The position numbers and the translations under genes were made by a program. Positions 35,900 to 46,464 of a stretch of DNA of 64,000 nt are shown here, in pieces. A model generated the notes under the pieces. It was not told where the DNA came from, did no database searches, and saw only the letters and a list, made by a program, of their open reading frames with translations. The DNA lies in the NCBI GenBank assembly GCA_028095005.1, contig CM051459.1:130923657-130987656 (forward strand), read 5' to 3'. Source of the stretch: Rhynchospora pubera (lineage: Eukaryota; Streptophyta; Magnoliopsida; Poales; Cyperaceae). The stretch's first letter is position 1. Each line of letters begins with the position of its first letter.

Positions 35900-36056
35900 G
35901 GGGCCGTTTAAATTGCTTAGGAATAAGAGAAATAGTCTTTTTCAAGACGGAAATTTATTTCTAACAATCTAAATTTTTCACAAAATTACACACTTTTTAA
36001 TGTTTTCCGTCTAGTAATAGACTATTTCTCTTATTCGTGAGCGATCTAAACGGCCC
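35900..36056. mobile_element. MITE, GGGNCCGTTTGGAT family (copy 6)
   Basis: 157 bp with TAT repeats at 35897-35899 and 36057-36059. Arms carry AATAGTC, GACGGAAA and mirror images found in no other copy. The core AACAATCTAAA-to-TTACACACTT is kept. Confidence 0.75.
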
Positions 36057-36335
36057 TATAACTTGAGTTAGATATATTACTCTCTTTCCTTTTTATTTGT
36101 ATAAGGGATTACATATTTATGCAATAAAATAAATTATAACATCTATTCGGTAATCATAAACTTAAAGAAATGAATATGGGGTTTTTTTTAAAATATAAAA
36201 ATTGTGAATATCTAATGTTAAATTATTATGACAATACAGCAACCATCCAAAATGGCGTGCCTAATTAGATTGAACGTGCATATGTTTTATGTATTTTTCA
36301 AATTCGTAATTGTGACGATATATGTTTGTGTATAT

Positions 36336-38085
36336 TGTTAGGAAACTGTTCAATTTTAAACAAAGAGCAAGAGATGATCTAGTACATAAGCTCATTCGAC
36401 ACAAGAGATAAGAGGTGGAATTTATACCTCCCGCGAAATCGTATTCGCGGGGCTCGATCCTACGGCATAGAAATCGATGGGGTGCTCTCCTTCGCCTCCT
36501 CCATGGCGGCCTCGAGTCCACCAAGGAATTTGGCCATGTCCCAATTCTTGTGCTAGCAAGAGTAAGGAGATAGCTAATCCTTTTCACCATTCTTCAAGTA
36601 ATTCTAGCAATTAACCTTTTGGAATAGCTATTCTCAACACATGAGACCTATGAAAATGCAAGAGAGAGAGAGAGACCATCATGGGAGAATCAAAATTCTG
36701 CCCATGAATGGTGGTGGCGGCTAGGGAGAAGAAGGGAGGCAAGGTGAGAAGGTTAGATTTTGCTTCTTCAAGTGGTCCTTATATAGACCACTCTCCACCA
36801 ACATTTTCTTTTGCCCTTTTTACCCCTCTAAGGCCGGCCATAAAGTTGGACCAAAAAGGCCACCCCACTTATTTGTTTAATCTCACTTAGGCCATATATT
36901 AAATCAATTATTTAATAGGCCTTTCAAGTTGCATTCAATTTAAGCTCAAATAGACTATTAAATTAAAAGCCTATACTTTAATTTAATTCACTTAATTAAA
37001 TTAAAGTGTGATGAATAAAATTAATTATCAATATATTGATAATCATTTTAGGATTAGCATGTACATTAATTTATTTCTATATGATCCATTTGACTTAATT
37101 AATTATAACGGTCCACAACGTTATTTAATTAATTAATCAACTTATCATATTTTGCAATACTCACTATTGCAAATAAATAAATAATGCACGTATGGTCAAA
37201 GTTCTATTTGTGTGACCCTTTGAGGATTTATGCTACGTTGGACATGGAATTAAATCGTTATTTAATTCCAATAATCATAAGCGGTATCTAGCAACACGTT
37301 ATGATTCCCAATTCGCACAAATAGTGTACTACTACAATATTTCAATCCTGCATAAGAGAATAATTATGTTTCTCTATTTTGATTCTTATGTCTCATGATA
37401 TCATCGTATAATCCAAGATAGGAATGTGTCATTCTTGCAGATTATACGTTTCTTGATCTAGAGTTGATCGCTTAGTTGCGCGCATACGATCCAACTCCAT
37501 CAAGGGGCCCAAACTGATATCGTCACTCACTAAGTGAATTAATGAGGGACATATGGTTTTCTTGATGATTAGTTTTTCCCCGCACAATTCAAGAGAACGT
37601 AAATCAAGTCCGTATAGCAGCCCTTAACGGGAATCAGCGGTAGATGAGATTTATAGAACCTATCCTCATGTGGAGAAGATAATCATCTCAAACTTAGAAC
37701 TAAAATCATAACGAAATAAATAATGACACATAACACAATCCATATATTTATTTCGTTGGGTCAAGTCCTGTACTATGTTTCATAACATACACATATGCAA
37801 TTAAGTTGGTAACTCTTTACCTATGATTTGTAGAACTTAATCACCACTTAACTTGCATACTAATCTTATATGATAATTAATGTTCCTTGTTAATTATCAA
37901 GATTATGGACCATTTAGATTTATTATTGTCATTCTAAAGAATGATCCACAGAGATCTACAATTCAGATCCTCAACCTGAATGATCTGTCAATAATAAACC
38001 TAGGAACAAATGATAAAATATCATCCAAAACATAAACTAATAATTAAGTCATTAAATTATTGACTTCTTGGACATAACTCTAACA
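36336..38085 (-). repeat. Solo LTR (1.75 kb) inserted in the Copia B 5' LTR
   Basis: On the minus strand it begins TGTTAGAGTTATG and ends TTTCCTAACA, with inverted TGTTAG/CTAACA ends. It is flanked by TATAT at 36331-36335 and 38086-38090. The interrupted Copia LTR continues correctly on both sides (TGTGACGATAT before, ATGTCATATATGTCAAG after). A TATA box lies at about 36777-36786. No internal region or mate is present, so the element was reduced to a solo LTR by recombination. The lineage is not identified. Confidence 0.85.
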
Positions 38086-38269
38086 TATATGTCATATATG
38101 TCAAGTATAGAATGTTTATGATTAGATTTGATTAGATTTACATAATTGTTTAGGATAGTTTTCTAGAATCTGTTTTTGATTTGTTTCCTTTTAATTGTAT
38201 CTCTCAATCTGTATATGTTCAAGGGAGAAGAAATAAAATACAGGCAGAATTTTTATCCCAAAATTGTCA

Positions 38270-38282
38270 TGGTACCAGAGCC
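38270..38282 (+). promoter_or_regulatory. Copia B primer-binding site
   Basis: TGGTACCAGAGCC directly follows the 5' LTR and differs by one base from the usual TGGTATCAGAGC complementary to initiator methionine tRNA. Confidence 0.7.
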
Positions 38283-38311
38283 AAAGGTTGAGAAGAAACC
38301 CTAAAAACACC

Positions 38312-39100
38312 ATGGCCAAAGATGATAACAAAACTGATGATACTGCAACGAAGAAAGTTATTGATAGCACTTCTCCGTTCTATCTCAATTAATCGGAGAA
38401 TCCAGTGACCATGATTAGCTCTTGTGTTTTGAAACGCGACAACTACGACCTGTGGGAGAAAGCGATGAAGAATGCCCTTCGAGCCAAAAATAAACTTGGC
38501 CTCGTCAATGGTTCTATCATCAAACCCGTTGCTGGACCAGAGGCGAATTTGTGGGAAACTTGCAACTCTATGTTGGTCTCTTGGTTGTTTAACTCTATTG
38601 ATTCCACGCTTCAACCAAGTATTGCATACATGGAGACAGGCAAAGAACTTTGGGATGATTTGCGAGAACGTTTTTCCATTGGTAACGAACCTCACATTCA
38701 TCAGTTAAAAGCCAATATAGCTGCGGCAAAACAGCAAGGTCAAAGCGTTGTATCTTACTATACACGCCTCAAAGGTATGTGGGATGAACTCAGTAGCTAC
38801 TCTCGTGTGCCAGTTTGTAAGTGCAAGGGATGTACTTGCAATGCGGCTGCTGAGTTTGTTAAGGAAAGAGAAGAAGAAAAGACTCACCAATTTCTCATGG
38901 GGCTCGACGACTCAGTGTTTGGAACAGTGCGGTCAAGCATACTTGGCATGGAACCGCTTCCAACACTCAACAAGGTTTACTCAATGGTAATTCAAGAAGA
39001 GCGTCATAAATTTGTAGCCCGTGGACGAGAAGAAAGAGGTGAAGCGGTTGGCTTCGCTGTGCAAGCATTCAAGTCGCGTGGTAGTTTTCTTGAATCATAA
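38312..39100 (+). pseudogene. Copia B gag (two in-frame stops)
   Basis: Capsid-like protein with the UBN2-type gag signature (NYDLWEKAMKNALRAKNKLG and WDDLRERFSIGNEPHIHQLK). From ATG 38312 the frame meets a TAA after 27 codons (near 38393), reopens at 38405 and stops again at TAA 39098-39100. The zinc knuckle lies beyond this second stop in the same frame. Confidence 0.8.
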
Positions 39101-42100
39101 GGCGGGCACCAACCAGCCAAGGTCGGGTTGGTGGATCGCCCGAGTTGTACCCATTGTGGAAAAATGGGACATGAAGTGTCTCAATGCTATGAATTGATTG
39201 GATATCCTGAAGGTTGGGGCCGTGGAGGTCGTACAGGTCGTGGTGGACGCGGTGGTGGTAGAGGTGCAAGAGGTCGTGGACACGTGCATGCTAATGCGGT
39301 TCAGGGCAGCTTCAATGCGGGTGCATCCTACAGTGCGGGTGCATCCTGCGGTGCGAGTGCGGGTGCATCCCATGGATCAGAGAAGAAGCATGAGCCACAA
39401 GTTTCCATACCTGGACTTTCTGATGTGCAGATGCAGCAAATTATGGCCATTTTAACCAATTCCAATGCAAGTGCATCCTACAGTGCAGGTGCATCAACTG
39501 AAAAGTTGCATGGTAAGTCACTTAACCTAAATTGGATATTGGACAGTGGCGCATCCCATCACATGACTGGAAACTATGAATGCTTACAAAGTGTTCATGA
39601 TATTGCACCTTCATCGGTTGGACTTCCAAATGGCACTCAAACCATGGCTAAGCATGAAGGACAAGTAGTTCTACAAGAAACACTCACTCTAAGAAAAGTT
39701 CTATATGTGCCAACTTTGAATTGCAATCTTATCTCACTTAGTAAACTTATTTCAGATAATGATTGTTTTGTTGTATTCACTAATGAGCTATGTGTTATTC
39801 AGGACCGCAATATGAGGATGCCGATTGGTGTGGGTGAGCTAAGAGATGGGGTCTACTACTATAATCCTTTGGCACCGACTCAAGTTTTTCATACAAGCAA
39901 GGAGACAACCTATGAACTGTGGCATCGGCGAGTGGGTCATCCTTCAAGTCAGATAACTTTTCTTTTTCCAGGTGTTAAAGGTGGTAGTGATATGAAAACT
40001 GGTGTGTGTGACATTTGTATATGTTCTAAACAAAGTAGAATTGCTTTTCCTGTTAGTTTGAATAAGACAAGTGAGCCTTTTGAATTAATACATTGTGATA
40101 TTTGGGGTGCATATCGTGTTGCCTCTCAATGTGGTGCTCATTATTTTCTTACTATCGTTGATGACTTTACTCGAGCTGTGTGGGTGTATTTGATGGCTGA
40201 AAAGAGTGAGGTTGCTGGCTTGATCCGGTCTTTTTGCAAAATGGTTCAAACACAATTTTGTAAAACTGTAAAATGTGTTAGGAGTGATAATGGGACCGAG
40301 TTCAAATATGGACTCATGTTGAAGTTTTATGCTGCAAATGAAATTTTACATCAAACCTCATGTGTAAGAACTCCACAACAAAATGGAAGAGTGGAAAGAA
40401 AACATAGACACATTCTTAATGTAGCAAGAGCATTGAGGTTTCAATCAAACTTTCCACTTGAATTTTGGGGTAAATGCATCCTCACAGTTGCATTTCTCAT
40501 TAATAGAACACCCACTCCTTTGCTACAAAATAAAACTCCTTATGAAATGTTGTTTGGAAAACAACCATCTTATGCTGCAGTTCGCATATTTGGTTGCTTG
40601 TGTTATACTCACAAGTCTGGGATATCTGATAAATTTGATAGTAGAAGTAGAAAATGTGTGTTTATTGGATATCCTTTTGGAAAGAAAGGTTGGTGTGTCT
40701 ATGATTTAGAGACAAAGGAATTTGTTGTTACACGTGATGTAGTGTTTTGTGAAAATGAGTTTTCCTTTAAGCAAGTGAGGGGGAGTACACCAGGACATGG
40801 TTCACCTGCAGTATTAAGTGAACTGGATTATGCAGTAGATCAGAATACAGGTACATTGGGTACGAATGCACCCGATGAGAGTGCAGGTGCATCGGAAGAT
40901 AGTGCATCCGAACTGAGTGCGGGTGCATCGGGTCAGAATGCGCCCGAACTGAGTGCAAGTGCATCGGGTCAGGAGGCACCCGGACATAGTGCACCTGCAT
41001 CGAACTTGACTGGTCGTGTTCCACGATCTCGCAAGCCTCCTGCTCTTCTTCAAGACTACATGTGTTATACAGCATTTTGTGACCCATCTAAAGCTCACCC
41101 CACAACAGTCGACTCCTCAGGTAGCCTCAATCCAATAGCTCATTATTTGAATTATAACAAATTCTCTGTGGCACATAGAATTTTTCTAGCTGCAGTTACA
41201 GCAGGAAGAGAACCACAACACTTTGGGGAAGCCGTAAAAGATGTTAATTGGAGAAATGCAATGCAAGCAGAAATAGATGCATTGGAGCGTAATAGGACAT
41301 GGACTGTAGAAGATTTACCTCCAACAAAGACTGCAATTGGATGCAAATGGGTGTACCGTATCAAGTATAACTCAGATGGGAGCATTGAACGATACAAGGC
41401 ACGGCTGGTGGTTCTTGGTAACCGTCAAATAGAGGGAATTGATTATACTGAAACTTTTGCTCCTGTTGCAAAGATGGTTAGTGTGAGAACCTTCTTGGCT
41501 GTAGCTATTGCAAAAGGATGGAAGTTGCATCAAATGGATGTACATAATGCATTCTTGCATGGAGATTTGAATGAAGAGGTCTATATGCTTCTACCGCCAG
41601 GGTTCAATTCTTCTCAACTAGGCAAGGTGTGCCGATTAAGGAAATCTCTTTATGGATTGCGTCAAGCTCCGCTAATGTGGTTCTCTAAGCTAAGTGCAGC
41701 CTTGCAATTCTATGGTTTTGTTCAATCAAAAGCTGATTATTCATTGTTTTCCTACACCAAAGGTGATGTATTTCTTGCCATTCTCGTGTATGTTGATGAT
41801 TTGGTTATTGCTGGGAACAACTCAGAAGCTCTCAAAGGATTTAAATAGTACTTGAGCAGTACTTTTCACATGAAAGACCTAGGAGCTCTTAAGTATTTTC
41901 TTGGCATAGAGATAACGCGTGGGCCAGAGGGTTTATTCTTATGCCAGCGCAAATATACACTTGATATTTTGGCTGAAAGTGGGCTTCTTGGTGCTGAACC
42001 TGCAGCTTTTCCTATTGAACAAAATCATCAATTGTTGAATGCAATTGGCCCACCTATGGATGATCCTGAGCGGTACAGGAGAATTGTGGGGCGTCTAATC

Positions 42101-42745
42101 TACTTGACGATCACAAGACCTGAACTGTGTTATTCGGTGCATGTGTTGGCACAGTTTATGCAGGCTCCCCTCCAAGCACATTATGATGCCACTATTAGAG
42201 TCTTGCGGTATTTGAAAGGAAATCCAGGACAAGGTGTTGTGCTTCGTGCTGATAGTGACCTTCGATTGTATGCCTATTGTGACTCGGATTGGGCGAGCTG
42301 TCCATTGACTAGACGCTCATTAATCGGATATTTTGTGATGTTGGGGCAATCACCTATCTCTTGGAAAACCAAAAAGCAACACACCATCTCTAGATCCTCG
42401 TGTGAAGCAGAATATCGCTCAATGGCGACCACCGCTTGTGAGTTGACATGGCTCAAGTCTCTTCTTCAATTTCTCGGTGTCTCACATACACAACCCATGA
42501 AGTTATTTTGTGATAGTCAAGCTGCTATTCACATTGCATCTAATCCAGTTTTTCATGAGCGTACCAAACACATTGAGGTGGATTGTCATTACGTAAGAGA
42601 TAGCATTCGTGCTGGACACATCACTACTTCACATGTCCGAACTACAGAGCAATTGGCGAACATCTTCACAAAAGAACTTGGCAAGAGACAATTTCAATAT
42701 TTGCTCAGCAAGTTGGGCATTCGAGATCTTCATGCTCCAACTTGA
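39101..42745 (+). pseudogene. Copia B pol (protease, integrase, RT, RNase H)
   Basis: Visible in order: zinc knuckle CTHCGKMGHEVSQC, a glycine/arginine-rich stretch, protease WILDSGASHHMTG, pre-integrase LWHRRVGHPS, integrase CDIWGAY / RSDNGTEF / PQQNGRVERKHR, reverse transcriptase ETFAPVAKM, HQMDVHNAFLHG and YVDDLVIAGNN, RNase H SRSSCEAEYRSM and NPVFHERTKHIEVDCHYVR. One TAG at 41846-41848 interrupts RT shortly after the YVDD box. There are no frameshifts in about 3.6 kb. Linkers before protease and after integrase encode SAGAS-type repeats. Confidence 0.88.
40880..41002 (+). repeat. 36-bp tandem repeat in the Copia B integrase-RT linker
   Basis: Three 36-bp units (21+15) plus a partial one encode SAGASEDSASEL, SAGASGQNAPEL, SASASGQEAPGH and SAPAS. 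Related GTGCATC phrases recur in the gag-protease linker (39313-39370, 39464-39500), where one stretch has an 18-bp period. Confidence 0.8.
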
Positions 42746-42912
42746 GGGGGAGTGTGACAATATATTTGTATATATGTCATATATTTCAAGTATAGAATGT
42801 TTATGATTAGATTTGATTAGATTTACATAATTGTTTAGGATAGTTTCTAGAATCTGTTTTTGATTTGTTTCCTTTTAATTGTATCTCTCAATTTGTATAT
42901 GTTCAAGGGAGA
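42741..42912 (+). repeat. Copia B polypurine tract and truncated 3' LTR
   Basis: TTGAGGGGGAG (42741-42751) precedes TGTGACAATAT. Similarity to the 5' LTR stops after CAAGGGAGA at 42912. Confidence 0.8.
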
Positions 42913-43161
42913 TACTCCTCTCCATCTCTGATCTCAAGCATCGGTTTTCCTCCGTCATTCTCATGGCGCCTTCGATTTAGCCGTCTATACTTTGGTTGAA
43001 CGGTCTCATCTCAGCCGGCTGTGCCACCTCATCACTGCATCATCTCGAAATTAGGGCTTCCTCAAAGATCATTCGCTTCAGATGTGACTCGAAGAGCATC
43101 GTGAGGACACCGTGAGGCCATCTGTGCCATCCATTTGCTTTGCTTTTTCCGATTTGGGATG
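42913..43161 (+). other. Exon-like segment between Copia B and the Athila element
   Basis: GC-richer DNA unlike the flanking transposons (CTCCATCTCTGATCTC, GGTTTTCCTCCGTCATTC). It ends at the GGATG target site. The sequence continues after the element at 57317 with a pyrimidine-rich tract ending TTGTCAATTGCAG, so this looks like a 5' untranslated exon and first intron split by the insertion. Its only ATG frame is three codons. Confidence 0.4.
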
Positions 43162-43545
43162 TGATGAAGGCTTAAAACCTAGGAATCAAATAAATTTGTA
43201 ACCTATAGCTAACCTCACTAATCTTTCAGAATATAGCTTTAGGGTCGAACCCAAGGGACGGATCTATGAATACCGGACTCGTCTTTTCTTAAAATCTAGA
43301 TGAAAATATTTTATGGGATTTTGAGTAATTAAATAGTGCTTAAATTGTAAATGTTTTTGGTTATTTTTGGACTTGGGATAAAATGTTCAAACAAACTAAA
43401 GTAAAATATTAAAGTAAAGTCTTTTTGGGGTCTTAACAGAATTTAAGGCGCCTTAGGAATTGGATTTCATCTATGTTTGGCTGTTAAATTAGAAACTTAA
43501 AATACTTTCGCATTTTAATTTCTCAATTTAACTACAGTTAACCCT

Positions 43546-43625
43546 CTGGTCAATTCGAACACAAATCTGTTCGATTCGAACAGTGCTCTGTTCAGTTCCA
43601 CCAGATCTCTGTTCGGTTCGACCAG
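43546..43625. repeat. Palindrome run: four 17-bp units in LTR
   Basis: Units start at 43546, 43567, 43588 and 43609, a perfect 21-bp period. The best copy is CTGTTCGATTCGAACAG at 43567. The 5' LTR has the same run at 55904-55983. Confidence 0.9.
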
Positions 43626-44533
43626 AGGGCAAAGGTGCGTTGAGTTTGTCTACTATGTTTACTAATATTTTGAGATAGGTTTAATTGGACGAACCTAGCT
43701 AACCTAAACCTCAGCCTTCGCTTGTTGGAACAGATTCTGGTTTGTTCACAATCTAGCCTATTTAACTTGATTGGTTCACAACTTTTGGTATAGAATTCAA
43801 TTCGTTAAACCAGTCTATCAGAGTTCTTAGGAGTATTTAGAAGTCTTTTGTACTAATCTAAAAGTCGCACTTTTGATGCAAACTAATCTCCCCTTTCGGT
43901 TCTAAGATTTACTCCAAATACTTAAATCAATTTAGACTTGCTATTCCTAACTTAGACTTACTAGATGCAGCTGTTCAACTAGAAGGTAATTAGAGAACTC
44001 AACAAGTAATTAACTCAAGCAACTAATTAATTCATAATAAACTAGGTCTCAAAACATAGCAATTCATAGCATATCAAACTAACTTCATCCAAACATAGAG
44101 TTACTCTCCTAATCCTAAGGCTATAAAAAGGTCTAGCCTAACATAGTATCAAAGCAGACAACAAGAGATAAATAACAATAAAGATACAAGCCCATCGAAT
44201 CACAAGATAAAAACATAAAGAAATAAAACCAAATACTCCTTATGCTTTTGATCACGATCTTCAAGGCGATGGAGTGATGCTAGATGGAGATATCACGTGA
44301 AACACTGCTGCCGTCGTTACAAGGATGATGATTCCCAAGGAGAAGAGAGAAATTGACCCTTAGAAAAGTGGAAGATGGTGTTGAGAAGCGAATCCCCTTT
44401 TCTTCAGGCCTCCAGGGTATATATAGATATCCCAGGACGCAAGGATGGAAGGCTAGGGCACCAGGGCGCAAGAAATTGTCATAACAATCAATTTCCATAC
44501 AAGAAATACTACCATAAGTGATATGGCGGCAAC

Positions 44534-44721
44534 CTGGTCGGATCGAACAGGTGGGCAGTCGAACCGAACAGGAGAGAGAGAAAGCAGCCACGCAAGCACG
44601 CCACTGTGAGGTCCAGTCGGATCGAACAGACAGGCAGTCGGATCGAACAGGAGAGAGAGATGTCGCCTGATAGCCATGAGTCTAGGTCGATTCGAACAGA
44701 AATCTGTTTGGGTCGACCAGA
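44534..44721. repeat. Three palindrome pairs around the LTR promoter
   Basis: Starts 44534/44555, 44613/44634 and 44684/44705, each pair 21 bp apart, lying on the U3 side of the minus-strand TATA box (44417-44426). Mirror copies in the 5' LTR start 56892/56913, 56971/56992 and 57042/57063. Confidence 0.88.
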
Positions 44722-44958
44722 AGAGAGAATAAAGCCTCCAATGCTAGGAATGAGTCATCTAGCGTGCGTAATACGTCGGGAATCCATCTATACGCTCCAA
44801 AGTCATCAGAAATCATCAAAAACCTATACATAGAAGAGAAGAAACGACGGCAGAACCAAATCCTGGAAAAACATAGCAATTTATCAAATAATTTATTGGT
44901 TTGAGTCTATTTTAAGTGCTAAGTACGGTCCAAATAACAATAAATATTGACTACGTCA

Positions 44959-44973
44959 AATCCCCCCAAACTT
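44959..44973 (-). promoter_or_regulatory. Athila element polypurine tract
   Basis: The minus-strand reading AAGTTTGGGGGGATT abuts the 3' LTR. This is where plus-strand DNA synthesis would be primed. Confidence 0.85.
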
Positions 44974-46464
44974 AAACTTTGCTTGTCCTCAAGCATCGCC
45001 CTAAGCCTAGATTCTTAGACTATACTTAAATCTAAATCAAGTCATATCTCAAACCAAGAAATCAACATAGAAATCAATTGCTCGTTCCTAAAATTTTCTC
45101 ACACTTTCAACAAATGAGTCAAACAATAATTTTTAAAAATAAACCAAGTCAAGTGTTCACAACTTAATCAATACAACTCTTGGGCCTAAGTGAAATCTTT
45201 TCCCAAAATTAAGAACTCTAGCCCCTCTTTGATATTTCAAAAGCAATCTCAATTTCAATCACCCGTTCCTTTTCATATTTCTCAAAAATTTGTAAAAGCC
45301 TTTATCAACTCTAGAAATTCTATAATGAACTTTTCTTAAAACAATTTCAATTTTTCACCAAATATATATATATATTTTTTTATACAAGTCGAGCAGTGGG
45401 GCTTTACACCCTAGAGGATAATGCGGTATCATTGGCCTTAAGTTTGCTACTAGCACATGTCGCGCTAGGGAGGTTGGACGGGTGTTGCTCGACTATGGCC
45501 ACGGTACACTTGGGCCATAATACTCAACAACTCCTTTACCAATGCTTTCGCACCGGGTCCGGTAGAAATTAATTACAAGCTCCCCAATTATACCTCGAAA
45601 CTTTGAGTTATAATTCCTGACAGCTTGTAATTAACCCAATACCCTCCAATTTGTGGTTAAGTTAGTGGAGAAGGCCTCAGTGCGTCCTCGTTTTCACCGC
45701 TATTTAAATTAACTTCCCTTTTATTGTTGCTCGTTGGTGATTCGAGCGATTAAAAAGCAATTTCAACAAGACAAAGTTCATCTTTTAATTTCCAAAGTCG
45801 ATAAATTTCTTTCAAAAGTTTGTCAAATACAAATCAGTTCACTCGGCAAAAACTTGTGAGAATTGACTAAGTTTGAAATAACAATTCTAAGCATCCAATA
45901 TCAAATTCAAATCTCAAAGAAAATACTTCAGTTTGGGTCGATTGGTGCAAGATCAAGTATGATATCAAAACATTCTAAGGTTATTTGAGAAAATTTTTGT
46001 TCGACTCAAAAACAAGTTCAAACAGTGTGAGAGTTATCATTTAAAATCCAAATCGAGAGAATAGGCAAAACCAACTTATTTCAAAGCCAAAATCATACTA
46101 AATTGTGCAAAATTTAAGTTCTGGTCGAGTCGACCAAAGCTATGTTCGAACCGAACAAAGAGAGTAAAGCAGTACAAGTTTTTAGGAACTGGTCGGATCG
46201 ACCAGGTACCCGTTTGAACCGACCAGAGAAGACAATTATGCATAAATTCCAAATGAGAGATGTTTGATTCGACCAGTTCTTGTTCGACTTGACCAGAGAA
46301 GAGAAAAATTCGAGAAAAATTTCCCATTTTCACAGAAAAACACCCTTTTGCATCCCACAAATCGATTTATCTCCTATATGCCCTCCCCCAAACTTATCAA
46401 ATGCTTGTCCCAAGCATACTTTCACACAGAAATAGCAAATAGGAGAGAAATTGATGGTTACCTT
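44974..46464 (-). other. Athila element 3' non-coding region
   Basis: About 1.5 kb without supported coding frames between the extra ORF and the 3' LTR, with an AT microsatellite at about 45362-45380. It holds three palindrome pairs (46121/46142, 46189/46210, 46260/46280; the last spaced 20) and a second polypurine-like block at 46382-46425. That block repeats the CCCCCAAACTTA-to-CAAGCAT wording found at the true tract. Confidence 0.75.

Larger units (their letters stand above)
36311..42912 (+). mobile_element. Copia B: Ty1/Copia retrotransposon, nested and inactivated
   Basis: The order is 5' LTR (36311-36335 plus 38091-38269 after removing a nested insertion, about 204 bp), primer-binding site, gag, protease, integrase, reverse transcriptase, RNase H, polypurine tract and a truncated 3' LTR (42752-42912). 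The 3' LTR lacks the last 41 bases of the 5' copy and runs into unrelated exon-like sequence. Coding is in one frame throughout but has three stops. The flanking target duplication cannot be checked, as the right end is lost. Confidence 0.85.
43162..44958 (-). repeat. Athila element 3' LTR
   Basis: The minus-strand reading starts TGACGTAG and ends CTTCATCA. The TATA box (CTATATATAC, 44417-44426) is duplicated at 56775-56784. By eye about nine single-base differences and no net indel separate it from the 5' LTR. It carries ten 17-bp palindrome units. Confidence 0.93.

Noticed and set aside
38267..39373. Minus-strand open frames opposite Copia B gag
   Set aside because: Antisense to clear gag and zinc-knuckle coding; no motif of their own.
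44115..44130. Plus-strand TATA-like CTATAAAAAGG in the LTR
   Set aside because: It lies on the strand opposite to element transcription and no transcript unit is evident; the minus-strand TATATATA box fits better.
44280..44879. Open frames inside the Athila LTRs (also 56638-57237)
   Set aside because: Present in both LTRs and partly built of palindrome units; no conserved protein motif.
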